Below, in pieces: positions 1 through 6,035 of a DNA stretch of 9,086 nucleotides. Below the pieces are notes generated by a model that made no database searches, had not been told where the DNA came from, and worked only from the letters and a program-made list of their open reading frames with translations. Numbering within the stretch: the first letter of the stretch is position 1; each line of letters opens with the position of its first letter. A program made the translations under genes and the position numbers. The stretch is from Acidimicrobiaceae bacterium (GTDB lineage Bacteria > Actinomycetota > Acidimicrobiia > Acidimicrobiales > RAAP-2), in the NCBI GenBank assembly GCA_003164275.1, contig PLSY01000328.1, forward strand, positions 11,514 to 20,599, given 5' to 3'.

Positions 1-1157
1 CCGAGGGAGACGGCGTCGACGTTGGTGATGCCGAGGGCGTAACAGACTGCCGACGTGGCGGCAGACCCCCGGCCCTGGCAGAAGATGTCTTGGCGCCGGC
101 AGAAGGCCACGATGTCCCAGACGGTCAAGAAGTACCCGGGAAATCCCAGCTGCCCGATGACGCCGAGCTCGCGGTCGAGCTGGGCCCAGGCTCCCGGGAC
201 CCGCTCGTCATGGCGTGGCCCGTACCGGTCGGTGGCACCCTGGCGGACTAGCTCGACCAGCCAGGTCTGCTCGGTGTGCCCGCTCGGCACAGGGAAGTCG
301 GGGAGCCGAGGGGCCACCAGGCGGAGGTCGAACGCACAGGCACCGGCGATCTCCGCGGCCTGGTCGACGACACCGGGCCACCGGGCGAACCGTCGACGCT
401 GTTCGGCTTCTCCCCGCAGGCAGGCGGTTGGCGAGGAGGGAAGCCATCCCTCCAGGTCCTCCAAGGTTCGCCTGGCCCGGACGGCAGCCATGGCCGTCGC
501 CAACGGGAACCTCGCCGACGTGGCGTAGTGGACGTTGTTGGTGGCGACCGGGGCAACACCTCGTTCGGTGGCCAACAGGGCCAGGACGTCGTTCCGGGTG
601 GTGTCGATGGGGTTCCCGTGGTCCCACAGTTCGACGGCCAGATGGTCCCGACCGAACCGGTCGATCAGCTGGTCGAGGGCCTGGGCCGCCGTCTTCGGTC
701 CCCCTGAGGTGAGTTCGGTGGCGAGAGCACCTTTGCGGCATCCGGTGAGGATCTGCCAATGACCGCCGTGGTGCTCGGCCAGGTGGTCGAGGGTGATAAT
801 CGGCCTCCCCTTCTCCCCGCCCTCTAGATGGGCCTCAGCGATGGTCCGGCTGAGCCGGGCGTATCCCTCGGGATCTCGGGCCAGCACGACCAGGTGGGTG
901 CCGTCGGGGTCGGGCATTCCGGTACGGGCATGGGAGACACCGGCCCCGGTGATGGTGAGTTCGGCCCCGAATACCGTGGGCAGCCCGAAGGCCCGGGCGG
1001 CCTCGGCGAAGCGGACCGCTCCGTAGAGGCCGTTGTGATCGGTCATGGCCAGCGCCGACAGCCCAAGCCTGGCCGCCTCGGCGGCCAGTTCCTCGGGGTG
1101 GCTGGCCCCGTCAAGGAAGGAGAAGTTGGAGTGGGTGTGGAGTTCGGCGTAGGCCAC
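1..1157 (-). CDS. dnaE2: Error-prone DNA polymerase DnaE2, N-terminal 385 codons (partial)
   Basis: C-family polymerase alpha subunit that extends lesions during SOS mutagenesis together with ImuA' and ImuB. The visible part covers the N-terminal PHP domain and the beginning of the polymerase palm. PHP metal-site motifs are present: ELHTHSNFSF with H7 and H9, MTDHNGLYG with D40 and H41, and GAE with E66. Later segments typical of DnaE2 are PVATNNVHYA, AAVRARRTLEDLEGWLPSSP, LGFPGYFLTVWDIV and, at 360-385, the CQGRGSAATSAV stretch; most DnaE2 proteins I recall have Asn where Thr368 stands. The start is GTG at 1157, chosen because VAYAELHTHS is the family N-terminus, the imuB stop lies just upstream, and AGGGA sits about 7 bases before it. 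The frame has no ATG start and runs off the window edge; the family is usually over 1,000 residues. Last gene of the imuA'-imuB-dnaE2 operon, so SOS control is expected. Confidence 0.95.
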   Translation of the reverse strand, partial: MAYAELHTHSNFSFLDGASHPEELAAEAARLGLSALAMTDHNGLYGAVRFAEAARAFGLPTVFGAELTITGAGVSHARTGMPDPDGTHLVVLARDPEGYARLSRTIAEAHLEGGEKGRPIITLDHLAEHHGGHWQILTGCRKGALATELTSGGPKTAAQALDQLIDRFGRDHLAVELWDHGNPIDTTRNDVLALLATERGVAPVATNNVHYATSARFPLATAMAAVRARRTLEDLEGWLPSSPTACLRGEAEQRRRFARWPGVVDQAAEIAGACAFDLRLVAPRLPDFPVPSGHTEQTWLVELVRQGATDRYGPRHDERVPGAWAQLDRELGVIGQLGFPGYFLTVWDIVAFCRRQDIFCQGRGSAATSAVCYALGITNVDAVSL

Positions 1158-1169
1158 GGGCGTCCCTGG

Positions 1170-2267
1170 CTATCCGTAGGTCGCTTCGACCCACCAACGG
1201 CCCTGTTCGACGAGCAAGAGGTGCGTGTCTGCGCTGGTGACCGCTTGCATCCGCGCACTCCGCCGGCGGGACCTTGACCACCAGCGCTCGTCGGACGGCC
1301 ACGGCCCCGCCCAGGCCGTCACCTCGGACCAGGGGCTCTTCTCCACCGACAGGCGATGGGGAATGGCCGTGAGGAGGCCCCGCCCTGTCACGGACAACGG
1401 CGCTCCACCACTGTCGATCAGGTCGGCGGGAAGGGGAGCGGGATGCACGACCGCCGGGGCTGGCGGGGGAATCTGGCCGGGCCAGGGGGCGCCAAGGCCG
1501 GAGTCGGCGTCACCCTCCTTGGCGTTCCAGGTCACGAAGCGGGCCTGCTGGGCCGGTCCCCGTCCCCCTTGCAGCCGGGCCATCACCACGCCATCAGGCC
1601 CGATCAGCGTCTGTACAGTGGCCAGGGATCGAACTGCCCGGGCATCGGTGTCGCTCACCCCTCCCCAGAACTCCGGCTCGACCGGGGTTGGGCCGCCGGG
1701 GTGCCGCCCTTTGCTGTTGCGCTGGTGGTCGATGCGGAGACTGGCCGTTGGCTGGCGCAGCTCGCGCAGTTCGCCGCTGCGGCCCGTGGCCACCATGTGA
1801 CAGGCAATCCCGTCGGCCCCGAACCGACCGAGGACATGGGATTCGGGAAGAGCAGCAAAGTTGCCGACGGTGCGGATGCCCAGTCGATTCAGCAGTTCGG
1901 CCAGTTCAACATGCCCGAGGACATCCACTGGGAAGGGGGCCAAGAACTGGGGCGTGCCCGATGGGGGGACCACCACACCGCCGGTGCGGGCGGCCAGAAG
2001 GGCAGCGAACAGCCCATCGGCCACTCCGACCTCGACAGTCGTGATGTCGGAGGTGGCCTCGATGAGCAACTGCCCCAGTACGTCCTCGCCGCCGAAGTAG
2101 CGGGCCGGCCCGCGAGCCGGCAGGGAGCAGACACCCGGCCGCACCGTGGTGACCCACGGGCAGTAGGCCTCCACTGCCTCGACGACCTTGACGAACGACC
2201 GGAGGGCATCCCCGTCTTCATCCTCGACGAGGAGATCGGGGCACCGCACCACGAAGAGCCGGTTCAC
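1170..2267 (-). CDS. imuB: ImuB, inactive Y-family polymerase-like mutasome hub (shortened form)
   Basis: ImuB is a catalytically dead Y-family relative that bridges the beta clamp, ImuA' and DnaE2. Recognisable parts of the 365 residues: RCPDL at 8-12, VRPGVCSLPARGPARYFGGE at 42-61 (palm), GVADGLFAALLAAR at 81-94, thumb helix-hairpin-helix LAELLNRLGIRTVGNFAALP at 122-141, a region like the clamp-binding motif (EPEFWG, 197-202), LQGGRGPAQQ at 232-241, and the ImuB-specific C-terminus with WAGPWPSDERWW (319-330) and RWWVEATYG. The GTG start at 2267 overlaps the imuA' stop as GTGA, implying translational coupling. An upstream in-frame extension exists but overlaps imuA' and has no ImuB-like sequence. 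Compared with mycobacterial ImuB (about 500 residues, from memory) it lacks roughly the first 60 residues and about 100 residues of little finger between 170 and 195. It could be a naturally minimised hub or a decaying gene; the intact frame and conserved ends favour the former. Confidence 0.88.
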   Translation of the reverse strand: MNRLFVVRCPDLLVEDEDGDALRSFVKVVEAVEAYCPWVTTVRPGVCSLPARGPARYFGGEDVLGQLLIEATSDITTVEVGVADGLFAALLAARTGGVVVPPSGTPQFLAPFPVDVLGHVELAELLNRLGIRTVGNFAALPESHVLGRFGADGIACHMVATGRSGELRELRQPTASLRIDHQRNSKGRHPGGPTPVEPEFWGGVSDTDARAVRSLATVQTLIGPDGVVMARLQGGRGPAQQARFVTWNAKEGDADSGLGAPWPGQIPPPAPAVVHPAPLPADLIDSGGAPLSVTGRGLLTAIPHRLSVEKSPWSEVTAWAGPWPSDERWWSRSRRRSARMQAVTSADTHLLLVEQGRWWVEATYG

Positions 2268-3043
2268 GGCCGTCGTGCCAGACGGGTCACAGCTGCGCCG
2301 ACCGTGAGGCCCACGACGGAGCCATCGTGGGCCTCGGTCACCTCCCCGGTGGCCGACGGCAGCCACAGGTGGTGATGGCGAGAGCGCACAGCCGACCGCC
2401 GCCCGGTGGCTGTCACCGTGACCCGGCGCCGGCACAGGTACCCCTCCCCGGAGCCAATGCCGTCCCAGCGCATATCGCTGACCCGAAGGTGCACGTCGGG
2501 ATGTTCGGGCCATCCCGCCCTCCCGGGCACCACGATCAGTACCGACCGGCGCTCCCTGACCCTTGCCACCAGCCGGCGGGCCATGGTTGGGCGTGGTGCG
2601 AACGGAGGGCACAGGACGACCGCATCGAGACCGTCGATCAGGGCGGCGGTTACCTCGGCCCAGGCGACCCCCGGTTGGGGTACTACGGCCAGGCGGGCCA
2701 GCTCGACGCCGAGATCTTGGGCGGCCATGGCCCCGAGGCCGGGAAGCCCGACCACCGCCCCCCACGAGCCGGCGGTCGAGGTGGCGGCCAATAGGGAGAG
2801 GGTCAGGCTGACGGCCCCGTCCCCGGCTGAGCCACCCGGGGTCGCTCCGCTGACCACGATCGTGCTCCCTCGACGCAGACCGCCGTCAGGGAAGAGGCCG
2901 GCCAAGGGGGCCAAGACGGGGAGCAGGCGGGTCTGACTCGCCGCCACCGGCCGGGTCCGTTCGGCCAGGAGGGCCAGCGCCTCACGGTCCCGCTCCCGGC
3001 TGGTGCCCTTCGGGACTGACGGTCTAGCCGATTCTACGAACAT
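2264..3043 (-). CDS. imuA': ImuA'-like RecA-fold mutasome protein
   Basis: Accessory protein of the DnaE2 mutasome, related to the RecA core, needed with ImuB for damage-induced mutagenesis in actinobacteria. The 259 residues contain the family signature RLLPVLAPLAGLFPDGGLRRGS (39-60), followed by a strand TIVVSG, a loop where RecA has Walker A (GATPGGSAGDGAVSL, 66-80), WGAVVGLPGLGAMAAQDLGV (94-113), a Walker-B-like LDAVVLCPP (139-147), RWDGIG and RHHHLWLP near the end. The P-loop lacks the GKT/S lysine, so ATP hydrolysis is doubtful. The ATG at 3043 is chosen because conserved residues begin around position 17 and no other start lies before them. That ATG sits inside the LexA palindrome with no Shine-Dalgarno in front, so translation is probably leaderless. 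First gene of the SOS operon; its TGA overlaps the imuB GTG. Confidence 0.87.
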   Translation of the reverse strand: MFVESARPSVPKGTSRERDREALALLAERTRPVAASQTRLLPVLAPLAGLFPDGGLRRGSTIVVSGATPGGSAGDGAVSLTLSLLAATSTAGSWGAVVGLPGLGAMAAQDLGVELARLAVVPQPGVAWAEVTAALIDGLDAVVLCPPFAPRPTMARRLVARVRERRSVLIVVPGRAGWPEHPDVHLRVSDMRWDGIGSGEGYLCRRRVTVTATGRRSAVRSRHHHLWLPSATGEVTEAHDGSVVGLTVGAAVTRLARRP

Positions 3044-3056
3044 ATGTTCGTAGAAT
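3031..3056. promoter_or_regulatory. LexA (SOS) operator within a perfect 26-bp palindrome
   Basis: The two 13-base halves (3031-3043 and 3044-3056) are exact reverse complements. The core at 3036-3051 reads ACGAACATATGTTCGT, matching the actinobacterial/Gram-positive SOS box CGAAC-N4-GTTCG. It covers the imuA' ATG (3041-3043) and reaches into the -10 box, so bound LexA would block both RNA polymerase and the leaderless start. The position upstream of imuA'-imuB-dnaE2 is the expected one for an SOS mutagenesis cassette. Confidence 0.93.
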
Positions 3057-3081
3057 ATCGCCCGGAATTTCTTCTGGTCAA
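3052..3081 (-). promoter_or_regulatory. Promoter of the imuA'-imuB-dnaE2 operon
   Basis: Reading the minus strand, TTGACC (3081-3076) and TATTCT (3057-3052) form a good sigma70-type -35/-10 pair with an 18-base spacer. The start point would fall at about 3045-3043, at or within two bases of the imuA' ATG. A TANNNT box 8 bases before a start codon, with no purine-rich ribosome site between, is the usual sign of a leaderless actinobacterial transcript. Confidence 0.75.
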
Positions 3082-3165
3082 TGGCGATCAGTTCATCTGC
3101 GGTTCACATCGATTGGCCGGCGCGGTCGCTAATATGAATCTCACCAGAGAGAGGAGGTGGTCCAA

Positions 3166-3210
3166 CTGAGCAGTCAACGTTTTGGGACCCTGGAGGTGGC
3201 TGGCCGCTAA
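3166..3210 (+). CDS. Possible 14-codon leader-type ORF with CTG start
   Basis: An unusually complete Shine-Dalgarno (AGGAGGTGGTCC, 3152-3163, complementary to the 16S 3' end allowing one G-U) is followed, 8 bases after AGGAGG, by CTG instead of ATG. The frame then reads (M)SSQRFGTLEVAGR and stops at TAA (3208-3210). GTG at 3157 is in the same frame but overlaps the Shine-Dalgarno. The stop lies in the loop of the GCCGC/GCGGC hairpin, as in attenuator leaders. No downstream plus-strand gene exists to be controlled. It could be a peptide of a lost operon, a chance match, or a non-coding part of the antiporter 3' region. Confidence 0.18.
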   Translation: MSSQRFGTLEVAGR

Positions 3211-3330
3211 GGCGGCTCGCTGTACCACCTGGCGAATCCCAGCCAGACACCCACTGGGTGACTTAGCCGGACCCAGGTCCCATCCGGCGCCTCACGGGAA
3301 TCCCAGTGCATCACAATCAGCAACTTGTAC

Positions 3331-3362
3331 CTGCAGGGCGCCTCTCCGGAGGCGCCCTGCAG
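3331..3362 (-). terminator. GC-rich hairpin downstream of the antiporter, likely terminator
   Basis: CTGCAGGGCGCCTC (3331-3344) and its exact complement (3349-3362) form a 14-bp stem around a TCCG loop, 16 bases past the antiporter stop codon. There is no T-run on either strand, which is common for actinobacterial terminators. The same hairpin could end a plus-strand transcript coming from 3142. Confidence 0.6.
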
Positions 3363-3378
3363 CGTTCAAGAGGCGAAC

Positions 3379-4986
3379 TCAGGGTCGCATCGTCGTCTCG
3401 TCCACGTCCAAGGCGGTGCGCACGCCTGTCGCCACCCGATCGGTGACCTTTCGCCGGGCGACCATATGGTCGAGTTCGGCTCGCTCGGCCGAGATCACCA
3501 GTTTGCGGAGTTCCAGCTCGGCCTCGAAGTGGCCCCGGGGGCCGACGCCGGCCTCGCTCCCTTCGCCGAGGCCATCCCGGTCGGCGATCCCCGACCGCAT
3601 GGTCTCGAACCGACGATCAAGGCGAGCCAGTTGGGACTCGTACCCGAAGCGGATTCTCTCGATCACTTCGGCCGGAAACCGGTCCTCCCGAGCCAGCCCA
3701 TCGATCTGGGACAGAGCCATGACAGTCAGCCGGCGTCGCGCCTCCACCACCAGCACGGCGTCTTGTTCATTGCGGGTTACCAGTCCGAGCCGACGGATCA
3801 GTGGTGGGAGAGTCAGGCCCTGGCCCACCAAGGTGGCGACGATGACCGCGAAGGTGAGGAACACCAACAGGTCCCGTTGCGGGAATGACTGAGGCAGGGC
3901 CAGGGCCGCCGCCAGGCTCACCGCCCCACGCATGCCGGCCCAACCAACCACGGTGGTCTCCCTCCATGACCGGGCGGCGTCCTCCGCCCCACCGAACAGC
4001 TGCTGGCCCCTCGGCAACGCCGTGGCCGCGAAGATCCAAACGAAGCGCGCAGCGATCACCGTCCCGACTACGGCCAGAGCCTCGATGAGCAGTGAGCCCG
4101 ACTCGCGGTTGACCAGGCTGTCGAGGATCGGCCGGAGCTCGAGGCCGATCAACAAAAAGGACATACCGGTGAGCAAGAAGACGACCAGGTCCCAGATCTC
4201 CCGCTGTTGCAGGCGAGCACCGGCAGTGAGCGATGCCGAGCCGTAGCGGCCGAAATAGAGCCCTGTCGCCACCACCGCCAGCACGCCGGAGGCCCCCAGC
4301 TTGTCGGCGGGTAGATAGGCGGCGAAGGGCAGGATCAATAGCATGGTGTTCTCGATGACCGGTGTCTCGGTGAACCGGAGCATGCGGGTGCCGAACCATC
4401 CGACGGCGAGGCCTATGGCCACGCCAACCACCACGGCGAACGCGAACTTTCCCACGACATCGATTGCCGTGAAGACGGACCCGACGGCGGCGACGGCCAC
4501 TTGATAGGCGGTGAGGGCGGTGGCGTCGTTCATCAGACCCTCGCCACCGAGGATGGTGACCAGTCGACGGGGAAGCCCGAGCTTCCCGGCAATCTGGGTG
4601 GCGGCCACCGAGTCGGGAGGGGACACGATGGCGCCCAGGGCGAAGGCCACCGCCCAGCTCATCCCGCCCACCAGGGAATGAATGACGACGGCCACCGTGG
4701 CCATCGTGACGAGCACCAGCCCGACGGCCAGCAACAAGATGGGTCTCAGCTGGGACCGGATCTCCCGAGCCGAGGTGTCGAGTGTGGCGTCGTAGATCAG
4801 TGGCGGCAGAAACACCAACAAGATGAGGTCGGGTTCGAACTCAATGCGGTGGTGGATGGGAATGAGGGCGACGCCAACGCCGGCGATGACCAACAGGATC
4901 GGATAGGCGATCCTCAGACGATCAGCAATGGTGGCGATGACGACGATGCCGATCAGCAGGCCGATGCCATCGGCGATGCTGATCAT
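3379..4986 (-). CDS. CPA1-family Na+(K+)/H+ antiporter
   Basis: Inner-membrane monovalent cation/proton exchanger for pH and sodium homeostasis, of the bacterial CPA1 type (TIGR00831/NhaP-like). The 535 residues show about 12 hydrophobic segments up to about residue 400. Signature motifs: FLPPLIYDATLDTS (59-72), SPPDSVAA (122-129, D125), GGEGLMNDATAL (147-158) whose N153-D154 pair is the expected ion-binding ND motif, LLTGMSFLLIGLELR (271-285) and GMRGAVSLAAALALP (351-365). Residues about 405-535 form a hydrophilic, charged, probably helical cytoplasmic tail of the kind that regulates these proteins. Length is normal for the family. The ATG at 4986 starts directly before the first membrane helix; a weak AGAGG lies about 12 bases upstream. 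It lies 120 bases after the VOC gene on the same strand and may be cotranscribed with it. Substrate ion cannot be told from sequence. Confidence 0.93.
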   Translation of the reverse strand: MISIADGIGLLIGIVVIATIADRLRIAYPILLVIAGVGVALIPIHHRIEFEPDLILLVFLPPLIYDATLDTSAREIRSQLRPILLLAVGLVLVTMATVAVVIHSLVGGMSWAVAFALGAIVSPPDSVAATQIAGKLGLPRRLVTILGGEGLMNDATALTAYQVAVAAVGSVFTAIDVVGKFAFAVVVGVAIGLAVGWFGTRMLRFTETPVIENTMLLILPFAAYLPADKLGASGVLAVVATGLYFGRYGSASLTAGARLQQREIWDLVVFLLTGMSFLLIGLELRPILDSLVNRESGSLLIEALAVVGTVIAARFVWIFAATALPRGQQLFGGAEDAARSWRETTVVGWAGMRGAVSLAAALALPQSFPQRDLLVFLTFAVIVATLVGQGLTLPPLIRRLGLVTRNEQDAVLVVEARRRLTVMALSQIDGLAREDRFPAEVIERIRFGYESQLARLDRRFETMRSGIADRDGLGEGSEAGVGPRGHFEAELELRKLVISAERAELDHMVARRKVTDRVATGVRTALDVDETTMRP

Positions 4987-5096
4987 GGACCGGCCGGCCT
5001 CTCTGAGCGGCTAGGAGCGTCGCCCCTCACCGGGACCTGGCCTGTTTGTTGGCTGCCAGAGTTTCGGCCCACGCACGCATCAATGCCGTCCCGGTC

Positions 5097-5120
5097 ACGC
5101 GCCGGCTCACTCCGGCGCGT
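5097..5120 (-). terminator. 9-bp hairpin over the VOC stop codon
   Basis: ACGCGCCGG (5097-5105) and CCGGCGCGT (5112-5120) are exact complements around a 6-base loop, CTCACT, which contains the TGA stop of the VOC gene (5107-5109). It has no T-tract. It could weaken read-through towards the antiporter or stabilise the mRNA end; it could also be chance in GC-rich coding sequence. Confidence 0.35.
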
Positions 5121-5475
5121 GGCATACCGCTTCGACATTGTTCCCATCGGGATCCCTGACGAAGGCCCCGAAATAGTTCTCGTGATATTCGGGGTGGATC
5201 CTCGGTGGATGAAGAACCTCGGCACCATCGGCCACGGCGGCGTCGAAGAAGGCAAGCACCGAGGCGCGGTCCGCGGCGGTGAAGGCGAAATGGCTCTCTC
5301 GGAACCCGTCCCCGATCGCGAGGGCGCCGAGCCAGAAGGTCGGCCTGTCTGTCCCGAATCCCACCACGTCCTCGAATTCGACCAGCGGTTGCCCACCCAG
5401 AGGAGCGAGCACCCGCGTGTAGAACCTGGCGCTAGCGGACAGATCGGCACACTGGATCGTGACATGGTCGAGCAT
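5107..5475 (-). CDS. VOC (glyoxalase/bleomycin-resistance fold) family protein
   Basis: Small metal-dependent enzyme or binding protein of the vicinal oxygen chelate superfamily; 122 residues form one complete unit of two beta-alpha-beta-beta-beta modules. The N-terminus MLDHVTIQCADLSASARFYT is the classic first module with ligand H4. The second module contains ESHFAFTAADR with H62, and the protein ends in FGAFVRDPDGNNVEAVCHA with E115. H4, H62 and E115 fit the usual metal-binding positions, so a dimer binding a divalent metal is expected. The closest general type is the lactoylglutathione-lyase-like group of unknown substrate. The ATG at 5475 is preferred over a long upstream extension because the family begins here; no good ribosome site is visible. 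It follows the SRPBCC gene by 95 bases on the same strand. Function (isomerase, dioxygenase or resistance) cannot be decided. Confidence 0.88.
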   Translation of the reverse strand: MLDHVTIQCADLSASARFYTRVLAPLGGQPLVEFEDVVGFGTDRPTFWLGALAIGDGFRESHFAFTAADRASVLAFFDAAVADGAEVLHPPRIHPEYHENYFGAFVRDPDGNNVEAVCHAPE

Positions 5476-5501
5476 CGTCTTATGGTGCCACTGTCGTCGG
5501 C

Positions 5502-5513
5502 TCGTCCGGACGA
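5502..5513. repeat. 12-bp palindrome upstream of the VOC gene
   Basis: TCGTCCGGACGA is a perfect palindrome 26 bases upstream of the VOC start, in the 95-base gap after the SRPBCC gene. It could be a repressor site or a short terminator stem; no promoter elements are convincing around it. Confidence 0.3.
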
Positions 5514-5570
5514 CCCCCTGCGGCCGTTCGATGCACTTCTCGGCCCTCACCGATTGGGACGCTCCGTCGG

Positions 5571-6035
5571 TCAAGGCGCTTCTGCGCTCTCCTTCAGGCC
5601 AGCCAACGTCGCCGGAATACCGGTGTGTGCGGCTTCGGTGCGGTTGTCGATCTGCGCCTGGGCGTCGTCCCCGTACCGTTCGGCGAACACGGCCCGACCC
5701 GCGGGGAGAAGCTCCCAGGTCTCGGTCACTTCGGTCCCTCCGTCGACCCGGGTAAAGGTGTAGTCCCAGCGGACCAAGGATCCCCCGACGACGAAGGCGA
5801 ACTCGTGGCCCCGCTCGGCCGCTACGACTTGGGAGTGGGTCTCCCACGTACGCTCCGGCACCTCGTTGCGGCCGGTGAACCAGTCTCCGACACGACCGGT
5901 GGCGCCTTCGTCCCACCAGCATGCCTTGCAGATGGGACTCCACTCACCCATGCGCGTGACGTCGGCCACCATGTCATAGAGGGACTCAGGTGACGAGTCG
6001 ATGATGATCGACTCGCTGTAGGTCAATGAGCTCAT
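5571..6035 (-). CDS. SRPBCC-fold protein (polyketide cyclase/dehydrase-like)
   Basis: A 154-residue START/SRPBCC-fold protein of the polyketide_cyc2 type, which binds a hydrophobic ligand in a deep cavity. The sequence begins SESIIIDSSPESLYDMVADV (about 7-26), the usual first strand plus helix, followed by TRMGEWSPICKACWW (27-41), where the family has its R-x-x-W-S-P motif. Strands then alternate up to WDYTFTRVDGGTEVTETWEL (90-109), and the C-terminal helix, about 126-150, closes the pocket. Length is normal. The only ATG near the fold start is at 6035; no Shine-Dalgarno is visible, and an AATACT box 5 bases before the ATG hints at a leaderless transcript. It is the first gene of the minus-strand run with VOC and antiporter genes and is divergent from the serine-hydrolase operon. 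Ligand and reaction are unknown; many such proteins are probably lipid-binding rather than enzymes. Confidence 0.88.
   Translation of the reverse strand: MSSLTYSESIIIDSSPESLYDMVADVTRMGEWSPICKACWWDEGATGRVGDWFTGRNEVPERTWETHSQVVAAERGHEFAFVVGGSLVRWDYTFTRVDGGTEVTETWELLPAGRAVFAERYGDDAQAQIDNRTEAAHTGIPATLAGLKESAEAP

Larger units (their letters stand above)
3142..3362 (+). other. Unexplained inverted-repeat cluster, possible structured RNA
   Basis: No protein gene is evident in the 335 bases between imuA' and the antiporter. On the plus strand a TAATAT box (3130-3135, no convincing -35) precedes a series of pairings. GGGACC(C)TGG (3184-3193) pairs with CCAGGTCCC (3273-3281) with one bulged base. Inside it lie AGGTGG (3194-3199) with CCACCT (3225-3230), GCCGC-TAAG-GCGGC (3203-3216) and CACCC-ACT-GGGTG (3248-3260). 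The cluster ends at the 14-bp hairpin at 3331-3362. I recognise no known RNA family (checked by eye against tmRNA, SRP RNA, and cobalamin, c-di-AMP, SAM, TPP and FMN riboswitches). It faces the antiporter gene convergently, so it would be a stand-alone RNA or a relic of a leader. The reverse strand could fold equally well as the antiporter 3' UTR. Confidence 0.3.

Noticed and set aside
1356..2375. 339-codon open frame on the plus strand opposite imuB
   Set aside because: It shadows imuB and the imuA' end, has no ribosome site and no recognisable protein pattern.
2268..2765. Upstream in-frame extension of imuB to an ATG at 2765
   Set aside because: The added 166 residues are Arg/Gly/Pro-rich, lie over imuA' in another frame and do not contain the usual ImuB N-terminus.
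3147..3166. Minus-strand likeness to the 3' end of 16S rRNA (GGACCACCTCCT)
   Set aside because: It is simply the complement of the extended Shine-Dalgarno; the sequence beside it does not match 16S rRNA.
3225..3245. Possible tRNA T-arm (CTGGCGAATCCCAG)
   Set aside because: The loop has 6 bases and lacks the TTC; no acceptor, D or anticodon arm fits around it.
4501..5763. 420-codon open frame on the plus strand across the antiporter, VOC and SRPBCC genes
   Set aside because: It is antisense to three clearly recognised genes and its product is rich in Gly, Asp, Gln and His with no domain; it is a by-product of GC-rich codon use.
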